Below are positions 44,122 to 52,092 of a stretch of 64,000 bases of DNA, in pieces. The notes beneath the pieces are model-generated. The model was given only the letters and a program-made list of their open reading frames with translations, did no database searches and had not been told where the DNA came from. Origin of the DNA: Paraburkholderia ginsengisoli NBRC 100965 (GTDB taxonomy: Bacteria > Pseudomonadota > Gammaproteobacteria > Burkholderiales > Burkholderiaceae). Within the stretch, counting starts at the first letter, position 1; each line of letters opens with the position of its first letter. Both the position numbers and the translations under genes were made by a program. The stretch covers positions 62,001 to 126,000 of the forward strand of contig NZ_BBJF01000024.1 in the NCBI RefSeq assembly GCF_000739735.1, given 5' to 3'.

Positions 44122-44135
44122 TCCTGGTGCCAGGA
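44122..44135. promoter_or_regulatory. Palindrome in the divergent SDR/LysR gap
   Basis: TCCTGGTGCCAGGA is a 6+2+6 perfect palindrome centred between the divergent SDR operon (start 44050) and LysR gene (start 44189). It is a candidate LysR operator by position; the sequence lacks an exact T-N11-A, so this is tentative. Confidence 0.35.
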
Positions 44136-44188
44136 AGGCCTAAAACATGGTTCTATCACTCACTTTTTGTGAATGACGGGAGGGTTGC

Positions 44189-45133
44189 ATGGACCGCCTG
44201 CGTGCCTTCGAGGTCTTCGTGACGGTGGTGAGCCGTGGTGGCTTTGCGCGCGCAGCGGATGCGCTCGGCACGTCGCCCGCGAACGTGACCCGCTATGTGA
44301 ATGAACTGGAAGCGCACCTGGGCACGCGCCTGCTGAATCGCACATCACGCACGCTGTCTCTGACCGAGGGCGGCGAGACGCTTTACGCCCGCTGCAAGTC
44401 CATCCTCGACGAGGTCGCCGAGACAGAGGGGCTCGTGTCATCCGCATCGGTCGAACCCCGCGGACGCCTGCGCATCAATGCGCCCGTGAGTTTTGGCATT
44501 CTGTATCTCGCGCCGCTATGGGCCGAGTTCATGTCGAGATATCCTGGCATCGAACTCGACGTTGGGCTGATTGATCGCGTCGTCGATATCGTCGATGAAG
44601 GCTACGATCTCGCCATTCGCATTTCGCGCGCCGGCTCGACTAACCACGCAGCCCGCAAGCTCGCGACATCGCAAAACATTCTGTGCGCGTCGCCAGCCTA
44701 TCTGGCTCGCGCCGGCGTTCCGGCAACGCCAATCGACCTGCTCGGCCATCGTTGTATCGGGTACACCTATGCGACCACTGGCGACGAATGGCAACTGATC
44801 GACGATGGCGGCAAGACTCATATGGTGAAGGTCGACTGTCACATGCATACGAATAACGGCGATACGGCGCGCGCAGCAGCGCTCGCCGGGCAAGGCGTGA
44901 TCTGGCAACCCACCTTCCTGATCGGCAACGATCTCCGTGCCGGCACGCTCGTTCACGTGTTGCCTGAGTATCGCCTGCCTGAGATCGACATACTCGCCAT
45001 GTACCCAAGCCGTCGGCACCTGAGCGCCAGAGTGCGTGTCATGATCGATTTCCTTGTCGATGCGTTCGGTGGCGTGCCCCCATGGGATCGGGATGATGGT
45101 AATCGGACAGCTGTCGCGCCGAAGAAGAACTGA
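44189..45133 (+). CDS. LysR-family transcriptional regulator
   Basis: A 314-residue LysR protein of the DsdC/PtxR-like branch with the helix-turn-helix at residues 3-60 (LRAFEVFVTVVSRGGFARAA, TSPANVTRYVNELE) and a C-terminal effector domain starting RLRINAPVSFGILYLAPL. GGGAGG precedes the ATG. It diverges from the two-SDR operon at 42421-44050, its likely target. A weak hairpin (AGCGTCT/AGACGCT) follows about 75 bases after the stop. Confidence 0.93.
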   Translation: MDRLRAFEVFVTVVSRGGFARAADALGTSPANVTRYVNELEAHLGTRLLNRTSRTLSLTEGGETLYARCKSILDEVAETEGLVSSASVEPRGRLRINAPVSFGILYLAPLWAEFMSRYPGIELDVGLIDRVVDIVDEGYDLAIRISRAGSTNHAARKLATSQNILCASPAYLARAGVPATPIDLLGHRCIGYTYATTGDEWQLIDDGGKTHMVKVDCHMHTNNGDTARAAALAGQGVIWQPTFLIGNDLRAGTLVHVLPEYRLPEIDILAMYPSRRHLSARVRVMIDFLVDAFGGVPPWDRDDGNRTAVAPKKN

Positions 45134-45664
45134 AGGCGCGTCCAGACCATGCGTCCGATATGTTCGGACAAGATCGTTCAATACCAGGCTCGCGACCGTT
45201 TGACCCGAGCGTCTAACGTCAGACGCTTGACAGCATAAAACTCCGTGTGAACATCAAGCGTGCACGTGAGCGCGATTCGGTGTCTGCTACGCGCGTCAGC
45301 GACTATGATGTATCGAACCATCTCCTTCGCGAGCGTTACGGCCAATGTGCCGGTTGAGCCGTTGCGGTTTCGCTTGCAATAGCGCAACGCAGCGGCTTTG
45401 GTCATACGTCAATACGAGCGCGAATGCGACGACCTTCGAGCATTGCATCGACGGGCCGTTGAAAATCTTCTACTGAGTTGACAGCAGGTTCAGCTATGCG
45501 GTGTCGGGCGGGTATCGCGCGCAACACGGCTGTTGATCGTCGCGCACGCGGTGGCCGCGCGGTTGACCGGAAGAGATAACGGTCATGTGTGCGTTGCGGC
45601 GTACAGGCCAATGCCGCAATGTCCGGCGCCGTCTCCAAGGCCTCATTTGGAAGGAGACAACGCG
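45134..45664. other. 531-base gap upstream of the second tannase-family gene
   Basis: The gap contains a 7-bp hairpin at 45208-45227 likely ending the LysR transcript, and the promoter and leader of the tannase-family gene. The tannase frame is open back to 45533 but has no family similarity there. No other gene is recognised. Confidence 0.35.
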
Positions 45665-47425
45665 ATGAACTCGAGCAGCAGGCTGTGGCGTGAGTGTGGA
45701 CGCGTGCCAACGTGGCTGGGTGCGTTCCGTGTGCTGGTCCTGTGCGCCATGTGGAGCAGCGGCGCGTATGCGGAGCCGGCGACCGGTCCATGCCGCGGCG
45801 CGGCATGCGCACCGCACAAAGCGCCGCCCTCGTCGAAAACAGGCTGTCCGCAATTGAACGGCTTGACTATCCGGGCCCGCGAGATCGACTTGCCGACAAC
45901 CGGCGCCGTCGTCACATCAACGATACAGGTGGCAGCGAGCGGCAACGGGCCGACGGCTACAGGGTCGTACTGCCTCGTGGCCGGCGCGATTCATCCGGTC
46001 GATCGGTCCGCCCCGGACATCCTGTTCAATGTCGCGTTGCCGGACCGGTGGAACGGCAAGATCCTGATGCTCGGCGGCGGTGGTTTCAACGGCTCGATTC
46101 CCGACGTAACCGATAACGTGCCAAGCGCGCCGACCCATCTGCCGGGACCGCTGTCGCGCGGCTACGCGGTGTTCGCGAGTGATTCCGGGCACGAGGGGAC
46201 GGACTCGGTGGACGGTGCGTTCTCCGTCAACGCCGAGGCGTACGAGAACTTCATGGGCGATGCGCTGAAGAAGACGCATGACGCCGCGCTCGAGATCATC
46301 GACAAGCATTACGGCACGCATCCGTACAAGGCGTATTTCGCGGGCGGCTCAACTGGCGGACGCGAAGCGCTGACCGTCGCGCAACGCTGGCCGCAGGACT
46401 GGGATGGCGTGATCGCATTTTATCCCGCGTACGACTTCACGACGCTGAGCCTGCAGCAGTTGCGAGCGACGGAAGGCTTCGCGGCGCCGGGCGCGTACCT
46501 CGACACGGCGCAGCGCGCGCTACTCCTCAAAGCGGTGATGCAGGCGTGCGATGGGCTCGACGGCGTCGTCGACGGGCTGATCAGTAACGTGCAGGCGTGC
46601 AATGCGACGTTCAATCCGGCGACAGCGTACGTCGACGGCAAGCGACTGCGCTGCCCCGGCGGTACGGCACGTGACGACACGTGTCTGTCGGACCGGCAGA
46701 TCGCGGCGCTCAACACGATGAACACGCCCCTCGTATTTGAGTATCCGCTCGAAAGCGGCGAAACGCAGTACCCTGGCTTTAACGTGTATGGCGCCGATCT
46801 CGGAGTGGGCAGCAGTTCGCCGCTCGAGGACACGGTCACGTTGCTCGCGCTCGGTACGACGCAGCCGTCGTATCCGCTGCAGAGCAGCGCGATGTTCGAC
46901 GGACAGATCAGCGACGAGTTCGTCCGCTACACGGTCATGGACAACCCGAACGCCAACTCGCTGACGTTCAATCCGGCGCTTGCCGGTCGATGGTCTGGGC
47001 GGATCAGCACGCTGTCTGGACTCGACGCGACCGACGCAAATCTGACGTCCTTCATGCGACGCGGCGGCAAGCTGCTGATGGCGCATGGCACGGTGGACGA
47101 GACCGTCAGCACGCGGGCAACCGAGATCTACTATCAGCGCTTACTGTTGACGATGGGCTTTGGCGCCGTCGACTCGTTCGTGCGCTTCTACGAGATTCCG
47201 GGGATGCAGCACGGGGTCGGCACCGAGTTCAACGCGTCGTGGGACTCGCTCACGACCTTGGAGAACTGGGCCGAGCACGGCACGCAGCCGGTGCATCAGG
47301 TGGTCACCGATACCGCGGGCGTACCGGGACGCACGCGCCCGCTATGCCAGTATCCGGCGTGGCCTAGCTATAACGGCGCGGGCGACGTGAACAGCGCGGC
47401 TTCATTTACCTGCGTGCAGGGATAA
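45665..47425 (+). CDS. Tannase/feruloyl esterase family hydrolase, copy 2
   Basis: A 586-residue exported hydrolase. AAGGAGACAACGCG precedes the ATG at 45665 and sets the start. The signal peptide core LGAFRVLVLCAMWSSGAYA ends near residue 39. Family features are FNVALPDRWNGKILMLGGGG, the nucleophile serine in FAGGSTGGREAL, paired cysteines (CDGLDGVVDGLISNVQAC), and the catalytic histidine in IPGMQHGVG. The C-terminus RPLCQYPAWPSYNGAGDVNSAASF parallels that of copy 1. It acts outside the cytosol on aromatic or phenolic esters. It is clearly related to, but well diverged from, the enzyme at 27086-28756, so the two probably have different substrates. Confidence 0.9.
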   Translation: MNSSSRLWRECGRVPTWLGAFRVLVLCAMWSSGAYAEPATGPCRGAACAPHKAPPSSKTGCPQLNGLTIRAREIDLPTTGAVVTSTIQVAASGNGPTATGSYCLVAGAIHPVDRSAPDILFNVALPDRWNGKILMLGGGGFNGSIPDVTDNVPSAPTHLPGPLSRGYAVFASDSGHEGTDSVDGAFSVNAEAYENFMGDALKKTHDAALEIIDKHYGTHPYKAYFAGGSTGGREALTVAQRWPQDWDGVIAFYPAYDFTTLSLQQLRATEGFAAPGAYLDTAQRALLLKAVMQACDGLDGVVDGLISNVQACNATFNPATAYVDGKRLRCPGGTARDDTCLSDRQIAALNTMNTPLVFEYPLESGETQYPGFNVYGADLGVGSSSPLEDTVTLLALGTTQPSYPLQSSAMFDGQISDEFVRYTVMDNPNANSLTFNPALAGRWSGRISTLSGLDATDANLTSFMRRGGKLLMAHGTVDETVSTRATEIYYQRLLLTMGFGAVDSFVRFYEIPGMQHGVGTEFNASWDSLTTLENWAEHGTQPVHQVVTDTAGVPGRTRPLCQYPAWPSYNGAGDVNSAASFTCVQG

Positions 47426-47435
47426 CGCACGCCAG

Positions 47436-47481
47436 CGCGACGCGCGAGGGGCTGCCGCACCCGTTATCTTCGCGCGTCGCG
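47436..47481 (+). terminator. Hairpin after the tannase-family gene
   Basis: A perfect 12-bp stem (CGCGACGCGCGA at 47436-47447 with TCGCGCGTCGCG at 47470-47481) and a 22-base loop, 10 bases past the stop. There is no T-run; it is probably a weak terminator or end stabiliser. Confidence 0.5.
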
Positions 47482-47641
47482 TATCAGCGGCAATCTTCAG
47501 CGCTGGCGTGCCTGCATCGACCACGTGAATCTCGTCCTGGATACGCGCGATCTGTCGACCGTGATCTGGTGGTGGAAGAAAGAGCGCCCAAACTCGAAGC
47601 GGCGCTGCCAGTTTTATTAGCCAAACTAAAGGAGTCGTTCG

Positions 47642-47878
47642 ATGGACATCACGCTTGTACCCGGCAATTCCCTCATTACGGCGACGCCCGAGGATGGTCG
47701 ACACCTGGCGATCAAAATGGCGCGCCTTGTAGTCAAGGCCACCCAACCTGACGACGACACGCGAGCGAAGTTGCGCGCAATCTATGCGAACGATGCTTCG
47801 GACCTCATTCAGGTTGGCCACGTCGTGGCGCTCGAGTTCGCCACCATCGCTGCGGCGAATAACTATTGGCGAGACTAA
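47642..47878 (+). CDS. Small protein of unknown function
   Basis: A 78-residue protein with an excellent ribosome binding site (AAAGGAG, 8 bases before the ATG). It begins MDITLVPGNSLITATPEDGRH and ends ATIAAANNYWRD. It is a soluble alpha/beta sequence with no signal peptide or cysteine. It converges on the nitrile hydratase activator gene (48100-48471). I do not recognise the family and no function can be inferred from the neighbours. Confidence 0.65.
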   Translation: MDITLVPGNSLITATPEDGRHLAIKMARLVVKATQPDDDTRAKLRAIYANDASDLIQVGHVVALEFATIAAANNYWRD

Positions 47879-48099
47879 TCGCCTCAAGATTGCTGCCGGT
47901 AAACCTCGAAGGCCGATCGGCTGACCAATGATCTCGTGAGCGGTATGGCCGCTGTTGAGATGCGAGAGTCGTTCGAGCGTCGCCTCACCTGCCCGAGCGA
48001 ACGTCACATGCTGGCCGCACGAAGACAGACGACAAATTCTAAAACCTATTCCTGGGCAAGGAAGCATGACATGGACCTCTCACTGGCGTGTGAGGGACG

Positions 48100-48471
48100 C
48101 TATCGCCGGAGCTCGATCGGCTGCCCATGCGGAGTATCGCGTGCGGCGTCATTCCACGCATTGCGACGCTGCCGGAGCACCTCGTCTGTCACGAGTCCCT
48201 TGATGGTGCTGATTCGCTCCAGCGCCGTTAGCCAGTGACTGTAGTACGTGTTGCCATGGTCCGGGTCGCCGACGGCCTGCGCATCGCGGATTGCCTGATT
48301 AAGACATTCTGCCCACTCAGCCCAGGTGAACATGCCGCTCTTGTGCAAGGCCACGGTCATGGCAAACGCCTGGGCTTCCCACGGTGCGGCGAAAGTGGGT
48401 CCCGCGTCGTTGCAAGGCAACGCCGACAAAGCGGCAGGCAGTTCCGGAAGATCCGGCAGGGCGAAAGTCAT
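48100..48471 (-). CDS. Nitrile hydratase accessory (activator) protein
   Basis: A 123-residue protein resembling the N-terminal part of nitrile hydratase beta subunits (GPTFAAPWEAQAFAMTVALHKSGMFTWAEWAECLNQAI, then YYSHWLTALERI). Such proteins act as activators, helping to load cobalt and oxidise the active-site cysteines of the alpha subunit. The ATG at 48471 follows the beta stop by a single base (TGATATG), so it is the third gene of a coupled operon. The frame opens further upstream within the beta gene, without similarity. Length and position fit the family well. Confidence 0.88.
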   Translation of the reverse strand: MTFALPDLPELPAALSALPCNDAGPTFAAPWEAQAFAMTVALHKSGMFTWAEWAECLNQAIRDAQAVGDPDHGNTYYSHWLTALERISTIKGLVTDEVLRQRRNAWNDAARDTPHGQPIELRR

Positions 48472-48472
48472 A

Positions 48473-49144
48473 TCAGGCAGACCCCGCGTTCGGGTAGTCA
48501 AGATAAGGCTCCCAGCAGTCGACGCAGACCGATGCCGCTGTCGTATCGGTCCCCCAGAGTTCGGCGGCATCGAAGCACACCGTATAGAGCCATTGCGGCT
48601 GTTCGCCGAGCCCAACTGAGTTGGCATCGGGGAAAACGTGCGCACCATGCACGGCAATAATGCGCCCTCGTCTGCCACGGCAGTATCGCGGCAAACGGGT
48701 ATGCGTGGATGGGTTCAGCTGACGGGTCTGCACCCTGTCACCGACCTTGAAGCGTGCAACGACGGCCGTGGGGCGATTGACCGGACTGCCCCGGAGCAGC
48801 GCGGCGGCTACCGCGTCGGCCGTCAACACGCGAGGGACCGGTGCCGCAGCACCCTTCGCCTCGCCCGTCCCGATTTCCTCTGCCGTTGCAAGCCCCGTAC
48901 TCAGCAGCAGTCTCTTTAATCCTTCGAACCAGATCTCGTAGTAGCTACTGGAAAGGTATTGCACAGGTGGCAAGCTCTCCCGCGCGGCACGAGACATGTC
49001 GATGTTCCACTTGCCGGTTGCGCCCATCGCCAGCGTGATCGCCAGCACGCGGCGCTCCCAGTCGGCGTGAAAAAGCGAGACGTCCGCTTCCGCGCGTATC
49101 GGGCCGAATGCCTGCATGCCGCCAACGTCTTGTGCGCCGTTCAT
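48473..49144 (-). CDS. nthB: Nitrile hydratase beta subunit
   Basis: A 223-residue beta subunit: MNGAQDVGGMQAFGPI at the N-terminus, FHADWERRVLAITLAMGATGKWNID, YYEIWFEGLKRLL, and the C-terminal SH3-like barrel (FKVGDRVQTRQLNPSTHTRLPRYCRGRRGRI, VCVDCWEPYL). The conserved arginines that contact the metal cluster are present in the N-terminal half. It overlaps the alpha gene by ATGA at 49141-49144 and precedes the activator gene by one base. With alpha it forms the heterodimer that hydrates nitriles to amides. Confidence 0.92.
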   Translation of the reverse strand: MNGAQDVGGMQAFGPIRAEADVSLFHADWERRVLAITLAMGATGKWNIDMSRAARESLPPVQYLSSSYYEIWFEGLKRLLLSTGLATAEEIGTGEAKGAAAPVPRVLTADAVAAALLRGSPVNRPTAVVARFKVGDRVQTRQLNPSTHTRLPRYCRGRRGRIIAVHGAHVFPDANSVGLGEQPQWLYTVCFDAAELWGTDTTAASVCVDCWEPYLDYPNAGSA

Positions 49145-49809
49145 GCGGCCCCCCGTTTCGATTCCGGCATCTTCGGCAATCCTGTGCCGATCATCGAGTC
49201 ACGTGTCACCAGTTCAGCCAGCGCCTCCTCAGAGAAGCCTACGGTTCCAGCTGGCTGCATGGGCAATACGAGATAACGCACCTCCGCAGTGGAGTCCCAC
49301 ACGCGGAACTCTACTTCGGCAGGCAATTCGAAGCCGAACTCCCTTAATACGCCACGCGGATCGATCACCGCGCGCGACCGGTACGGCGCCGACTTGTACC
49401 AGACCGGCGGAAGCCCAAGCACCGGCCACGGATAGCACGAACACAGCGTGCAGACCACCATGTTGTGCACCGCGAGCGTGTTCTCCAGCACCACCATGTG
49501 TTCGCCCTGCCTGCCGGTGTAGCCGAGTGAAGCAATCGCAGCGGTCGCGTCGGCTAACAGCCATTGCCTGTACGACGTCTCGCGCCATGCCTTCGCGACC
49601 ACGCGCGCGCCATTGTGCGGCCCGACTTGGTGCTCGTATGTCTCGATCAGGATATCAAGGGAGCGGGGATCGACGTACCCCTTCTCCACTAGCAGGGACT
49701 CCAGCGCACGCACACGCAAATCCATCTCTGACAACACGCTACCGATGTGGTCATGAGCGTCGGCATGCGCATGCTCTTGCGGGTCGCTTTCAGGATCGTT
49801 TCGGCTCAT
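49141..49809 (-). CDS. nthA: Nitrile hydratase alpha subunit, cobalt type
   Basis: A 222-residue alpha subunit. The metal site is C120-T-L-C123-S-C125; threonine (not serine) after the first cysteine marks the cobalt type. YPWPVLGLPPVWYKSAPYRSRAV and DPRGVLREFG follow as expected. The start at 49809 has GGAG 9 bases upstream; the longer frame (49884) is not supported. Residues 13-21 are His-rich (HAHADAHDH), which may help metal handling. The beta gene overlaps by four bases, giving an alpha-beta-activator order. No amidase or cobalt transporter gene adjoins, so the amide product must be handled elsewhere. Confidence 0.94.
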   Translation of the reverse strand: MSRNDPESDPQEHAHADAHDHIGSVLSEMDLRVRALESLLVEKGYVDPRSLDILIETYEHQVGPHNGARVVAKAWRETSYRQWLLADATAAIASLGYTGRQGEHMVVLENTLAVHNMVVCTLCSCYPWPVLGLPPVWYKSAPYRSRAVIDPRGVLREFGFELPAEVEFRVWDSTAEVRYLVLPMQPAGTVGFSEEALAELVTRDSMIGTGLPKMPESKRGAA

Positions 49810-49974
49810 CGAAGTCCGCTCCGAAGATTGCCATTTAGAACCAGTATGGTTGCTCCATGACCCAAAAGCAAAACGCTTGGGCATCGTTCCCGGCCAACAA
49901 AAGACATCGACCTTCGGTCTTATCGCGACATTCAGGCGGCGAATTCGACGGTGCGTGGTATCGATCTCGATGGT

Positions 49975-50391
49975 TCAGGGCTCGGGACTCGCGTCCGTCC
50001 CGGAGGCTCGCGCCAGTGCTTGCGTGTCGATATATTCCCGGATATTCGTCAGTTTGCCATTTCGAACGGTAATGGCGAATACCCAGTCGTCCTTGAACGT
50101 CCTGTTCGTGGCTTTGATTTTCCCCATAGCGACCCCGACGACCAGAACCCGGTCTCCCCGCGCCACGAATTCGGGAGGCTTCGGATATGTCATTTCCACC
50201 TCGTCGGAAGCCTTCTGAAGCACTTTCGCCAATCCGGCGTGCCCGCGGTGCGTGCCGGCCAGTGGCCAGTCTTCGCCCGGAATGATCCACTCGATATCTT
50301 CGGCAACCAACGCCAGCAGAGCTTGCTTATCGCCGCCGCCTATCGCTGCAAAGAAATCCTTCACGATCTGAATGTTCTCTTCGATGCTCAT
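49975..50391 (-). CDS. SnoaL-like/NTF2-fold protein
   Basis: A 138-residue protein with the NTF2-like cone fold pattern: IVKDFFAAIGGGDKQALLALVAEDIEWIIPGE at the start, a central helix GHAGLAKVLQKAS, and strands VLVVGVAMGKIKATNRTFKDDWVFAITVRNGKLTNIREYID. The family includes isomerases, epoxide hydrolases and many proteins without known activity. It lies 191 bases after the NAD(P)-binding protein gene and may be the last gene of the operon under the LysR at 52093. Function unknown. Confidence 0.85.
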   Translation of the reverse strand: MSIEENIQIVKDFFAAIGGGDKQALLALVAEDIEWIIPGEDWPLAGTHRGHAGLAKVLQKASDEVEMTYPKPPEFVARGDRVLVVGVAMGKIKATNRTFKDDWVFAITVRNGKLTNIREYIDTQALARASGTDASPEP

Positions 50392-50582
50392 TGAGTCTCT
50401 CCATTTTCCTTTTATCGAATCGTGTCCGATCTAATCGGCTACCTTGCGGATTTGCCGGCGAGGACGTGGCGCAAGCTGAGCGGAGCGCGGCTTACTGCCG
50501 GCGTCGCGCTCGCTTCAATCAAACTGTGGTTGGCCCTTTGTCCCCGAGGCAGGATCACATCGAAATTTGCGAGCACGATTCA

Positions 50583-51182
50583 TCAGTCGAACTTGACCAA
50601 ATCCTTAAAGATCAGTTGACCCCAACTATTTCCCCGCCCCTGCACAAGAAGTCCGCCTTCCGAAAGACCGCCAAGTTTGATCGGCGCGAAACCGAGACTT
50701 TCCGCAAGCGCACCAATCTCCTCTGCGGCGCCATCATCGTCACTCGCCAGGAACACGACTCTCCTGCCACCATGTACCGCCGGATCCTGTTCAAGGACGG
50801 CAGCGCCCAAATGATTGAAGCCCTTGACCAGCCTGCCGCCAGTGAACGCCTGCGCGACAACCCTGGAAGAAGGTTGTCCCCCCAGTTCCTCGAGGGGCAC
50901 GCCGTAGGCATTGGTCACATCGACGATAGTCTTCCCCTGCCAGGTAGACAGCGCCTTCGCGACATCCTGGTGCGACTTGTAACCGACAGCCAAAAAGACG
51001 ATGTCCGCCTTGACCGCTTCCGCCAGTTTTTTAGGAATGATCTCAGGTCCGATCGCGGCCGCAGCGGACGCAAAGCTTTCCGGGTCGCGAGTGGTTGCAA
51101 CGGATACTTCGATGCCTCTTCGTGCAAACGCCCTGGCAAGCGCCTGGCCAATCTTGCCGAAGCCAATAATTGCGTAGCTCAT
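50583..51182 (-). CDS. NADP-binding oxidoreductase (F420-dependent-reductase-like Rossmann protein)
   Basis: A 199-residue protein with an N-terminal dinucleotide fold, IIGFGKIGQALARAFARRG, ATTRDPESF after the second strand, and DIVFLAVGYKSHQDVAKAL. The segment VDVTNAYGVP and the C-terminal GLLVQGRGNSWGQLIF are typical of small NADPH:F420-reductase-like proteins (YedY-type, Pfam F420_oxidored). Beta-proteobacteria of this kind generally do not make F420, so an NADP-linked reductase role is more likely. It lies 71 bases after the SDR at 51254-51988, probably in one operon. Confidence 0.88.
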   Translation of the reverse strand: MSYAIIGFGKIGQALARAFARRGIEVSVATTRDPESFASAAAAIGPEIIPKKLAEAVKADIVFLAVGYKSHQDVAKALSTWQGKTIVDVTNAYGVPLEELGGQPSSRVVAQAFTGGRLVKGFNHLGAAVLEQDPAVHGGRRVVFLASDDDGAAEEIGALAESLGFAPIKLGGLSEGGLLVQGRGNSWGQLIFKDLVKFD

Positions 51183-51253
51183 ATATTTTCCTTTGGTGTG
51201 CGACGCCCTACGGGCTCCGAATATCGAATGGAGTGACCGGCGGGCGTAGCCTG

Positions 51254-51988
51254 TCAGAGTTGCGCAAGGCCGCCGTCAACGGCAACCTCGCTGGCGGTCA
51301 TGAAGCTGCTGTCCGACGACGCGAGAAAGGCGGCCGCCGCTGCGATCTCCGCCGGATCGGCCATGCGCTGAAGCGGAGTCATCGAGGCGAAGACCTTCTG
51401 CCCTTCCTCGCCTAGCGCTTCCTTCGCGAGTTCGGTTGCCGTCGCGCCGGGTGACAGCACGTTGACCCGGATGCCGGTGCCCTTCAGGTCCTCCGCCCAG
51501 GTCCGTGCAAGGTTGCGCACTGCCGCCTTGCTCGCGCTGTAGGCGCTCATTGCCGGGGCGCCCGTGGTGCCGGCGCTCGATCCGGTCAGGATTATCGAAC
51601 CGCCCTTGCCCATCAGCGGCAGCGCCTGCTGTACCGTGAAGATCGTACCCTTCACGTTGGTGTCGAAAGTTTCGTCGATGTGCTCGGCGGTGATCTTGCC
51701 TAGCGCAAGCTGGCCTCCCGTCCCGGCATTGGCGAAAACGATGTCGAGGGTTCCGCGCTCGGCCTTCACCTCCGCGTAGAGTCGGTCGAGGTCGGCCAGA
51801 TCGGAGACCGAGCCCTTCACCGCGCGGGCATTGGGCCCGAGGTCGGCAACAGCGGCGTCGAGTGCGTCTTGCCGCCGGCCGAAGATGAAGACGAAGGCGC
51901 CTTCCTGGATGAATCGCTTTGCTGCGGCCCGGCCGATGCCGGTAGCGCCACCGGTGATCACGGCGGTCTTTCCATTTAGTCTGTTCAT
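51254..51988 (-). CDS. Short-chain dehydrogenase/reductase
   Basis: A 244-residue classical SDR starting at 51988 (MNRLNGKTAVITGG), with AAGGACG upstream. The cofactor motif is TGGATGIGRAAA; NAGTGG and the catalytic serine in LTGSSAGTTG follow; YSASKAAVRNLAR carries Tyr and Lys; the end AVDGGLAQL is usual. GRRQDAL after the second strand suggests NADP. It is the first gene of a minus-strand operon with the NADP-binding protein and the SnoaL-like protein, and diverges from the LysR gene at 52093 with a symmetrical operator-like site between them. Confidence 0.93.
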   Translation of the reverse strand: MNRLNGKTAVITGGATGIGRAAAKRFIQEGAFVFIFGRRQDALDAAVADLGPNARAVKGSVSDLADLDRLYAEVKAERGTLDIVFANAGTGGQLALGKITAEHIDETFDTNVKGTIFTVQQALPLMGKGGSIILTGSSAGTTGAPAMSAYSASKAAVRNLARTWAEDLKGTGIRVNVLSPGATATELAKEALGEEGQKVFASMTPLQRMADPAEIAAAAAFLASSDSSFMTASEVAVDGGLAQL

Positions 51989-52055
51989 GTCATACGTCCT
52001 TCGAAACAAAAGCGAGAAATGCAATTCTGGACCACTTGATTCATGAGTCCAATTG

Positions 52056-52072
52056 ACTGAATATCTATCAGT
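52056..52072. promoter_or_regulatory. LysR-type operator candidate (ACTGA-N7-TCAGT)
   Basis: A perfect 5-bp dyad ACTGA-ATATCTA-TCAGT that contains T-N11-A (T at 52058, A at 52070), the classic LysR-box format, in the 104-base gap between the SDR operon and its divergent LysR gene. It is 20 bases before the LysR start, so it would also serve autoregulation. Confidence 0.6.
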
Positions 52073-52092
52073 ACCATCTACTTTTTAGATAT

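Noticed and set aside
47402..48067. 221-codon minus-strand frame
   Set aside because: It overlaps the well-supported small gene at 47642-47878 and the tannase-family end, and has no family similarity.
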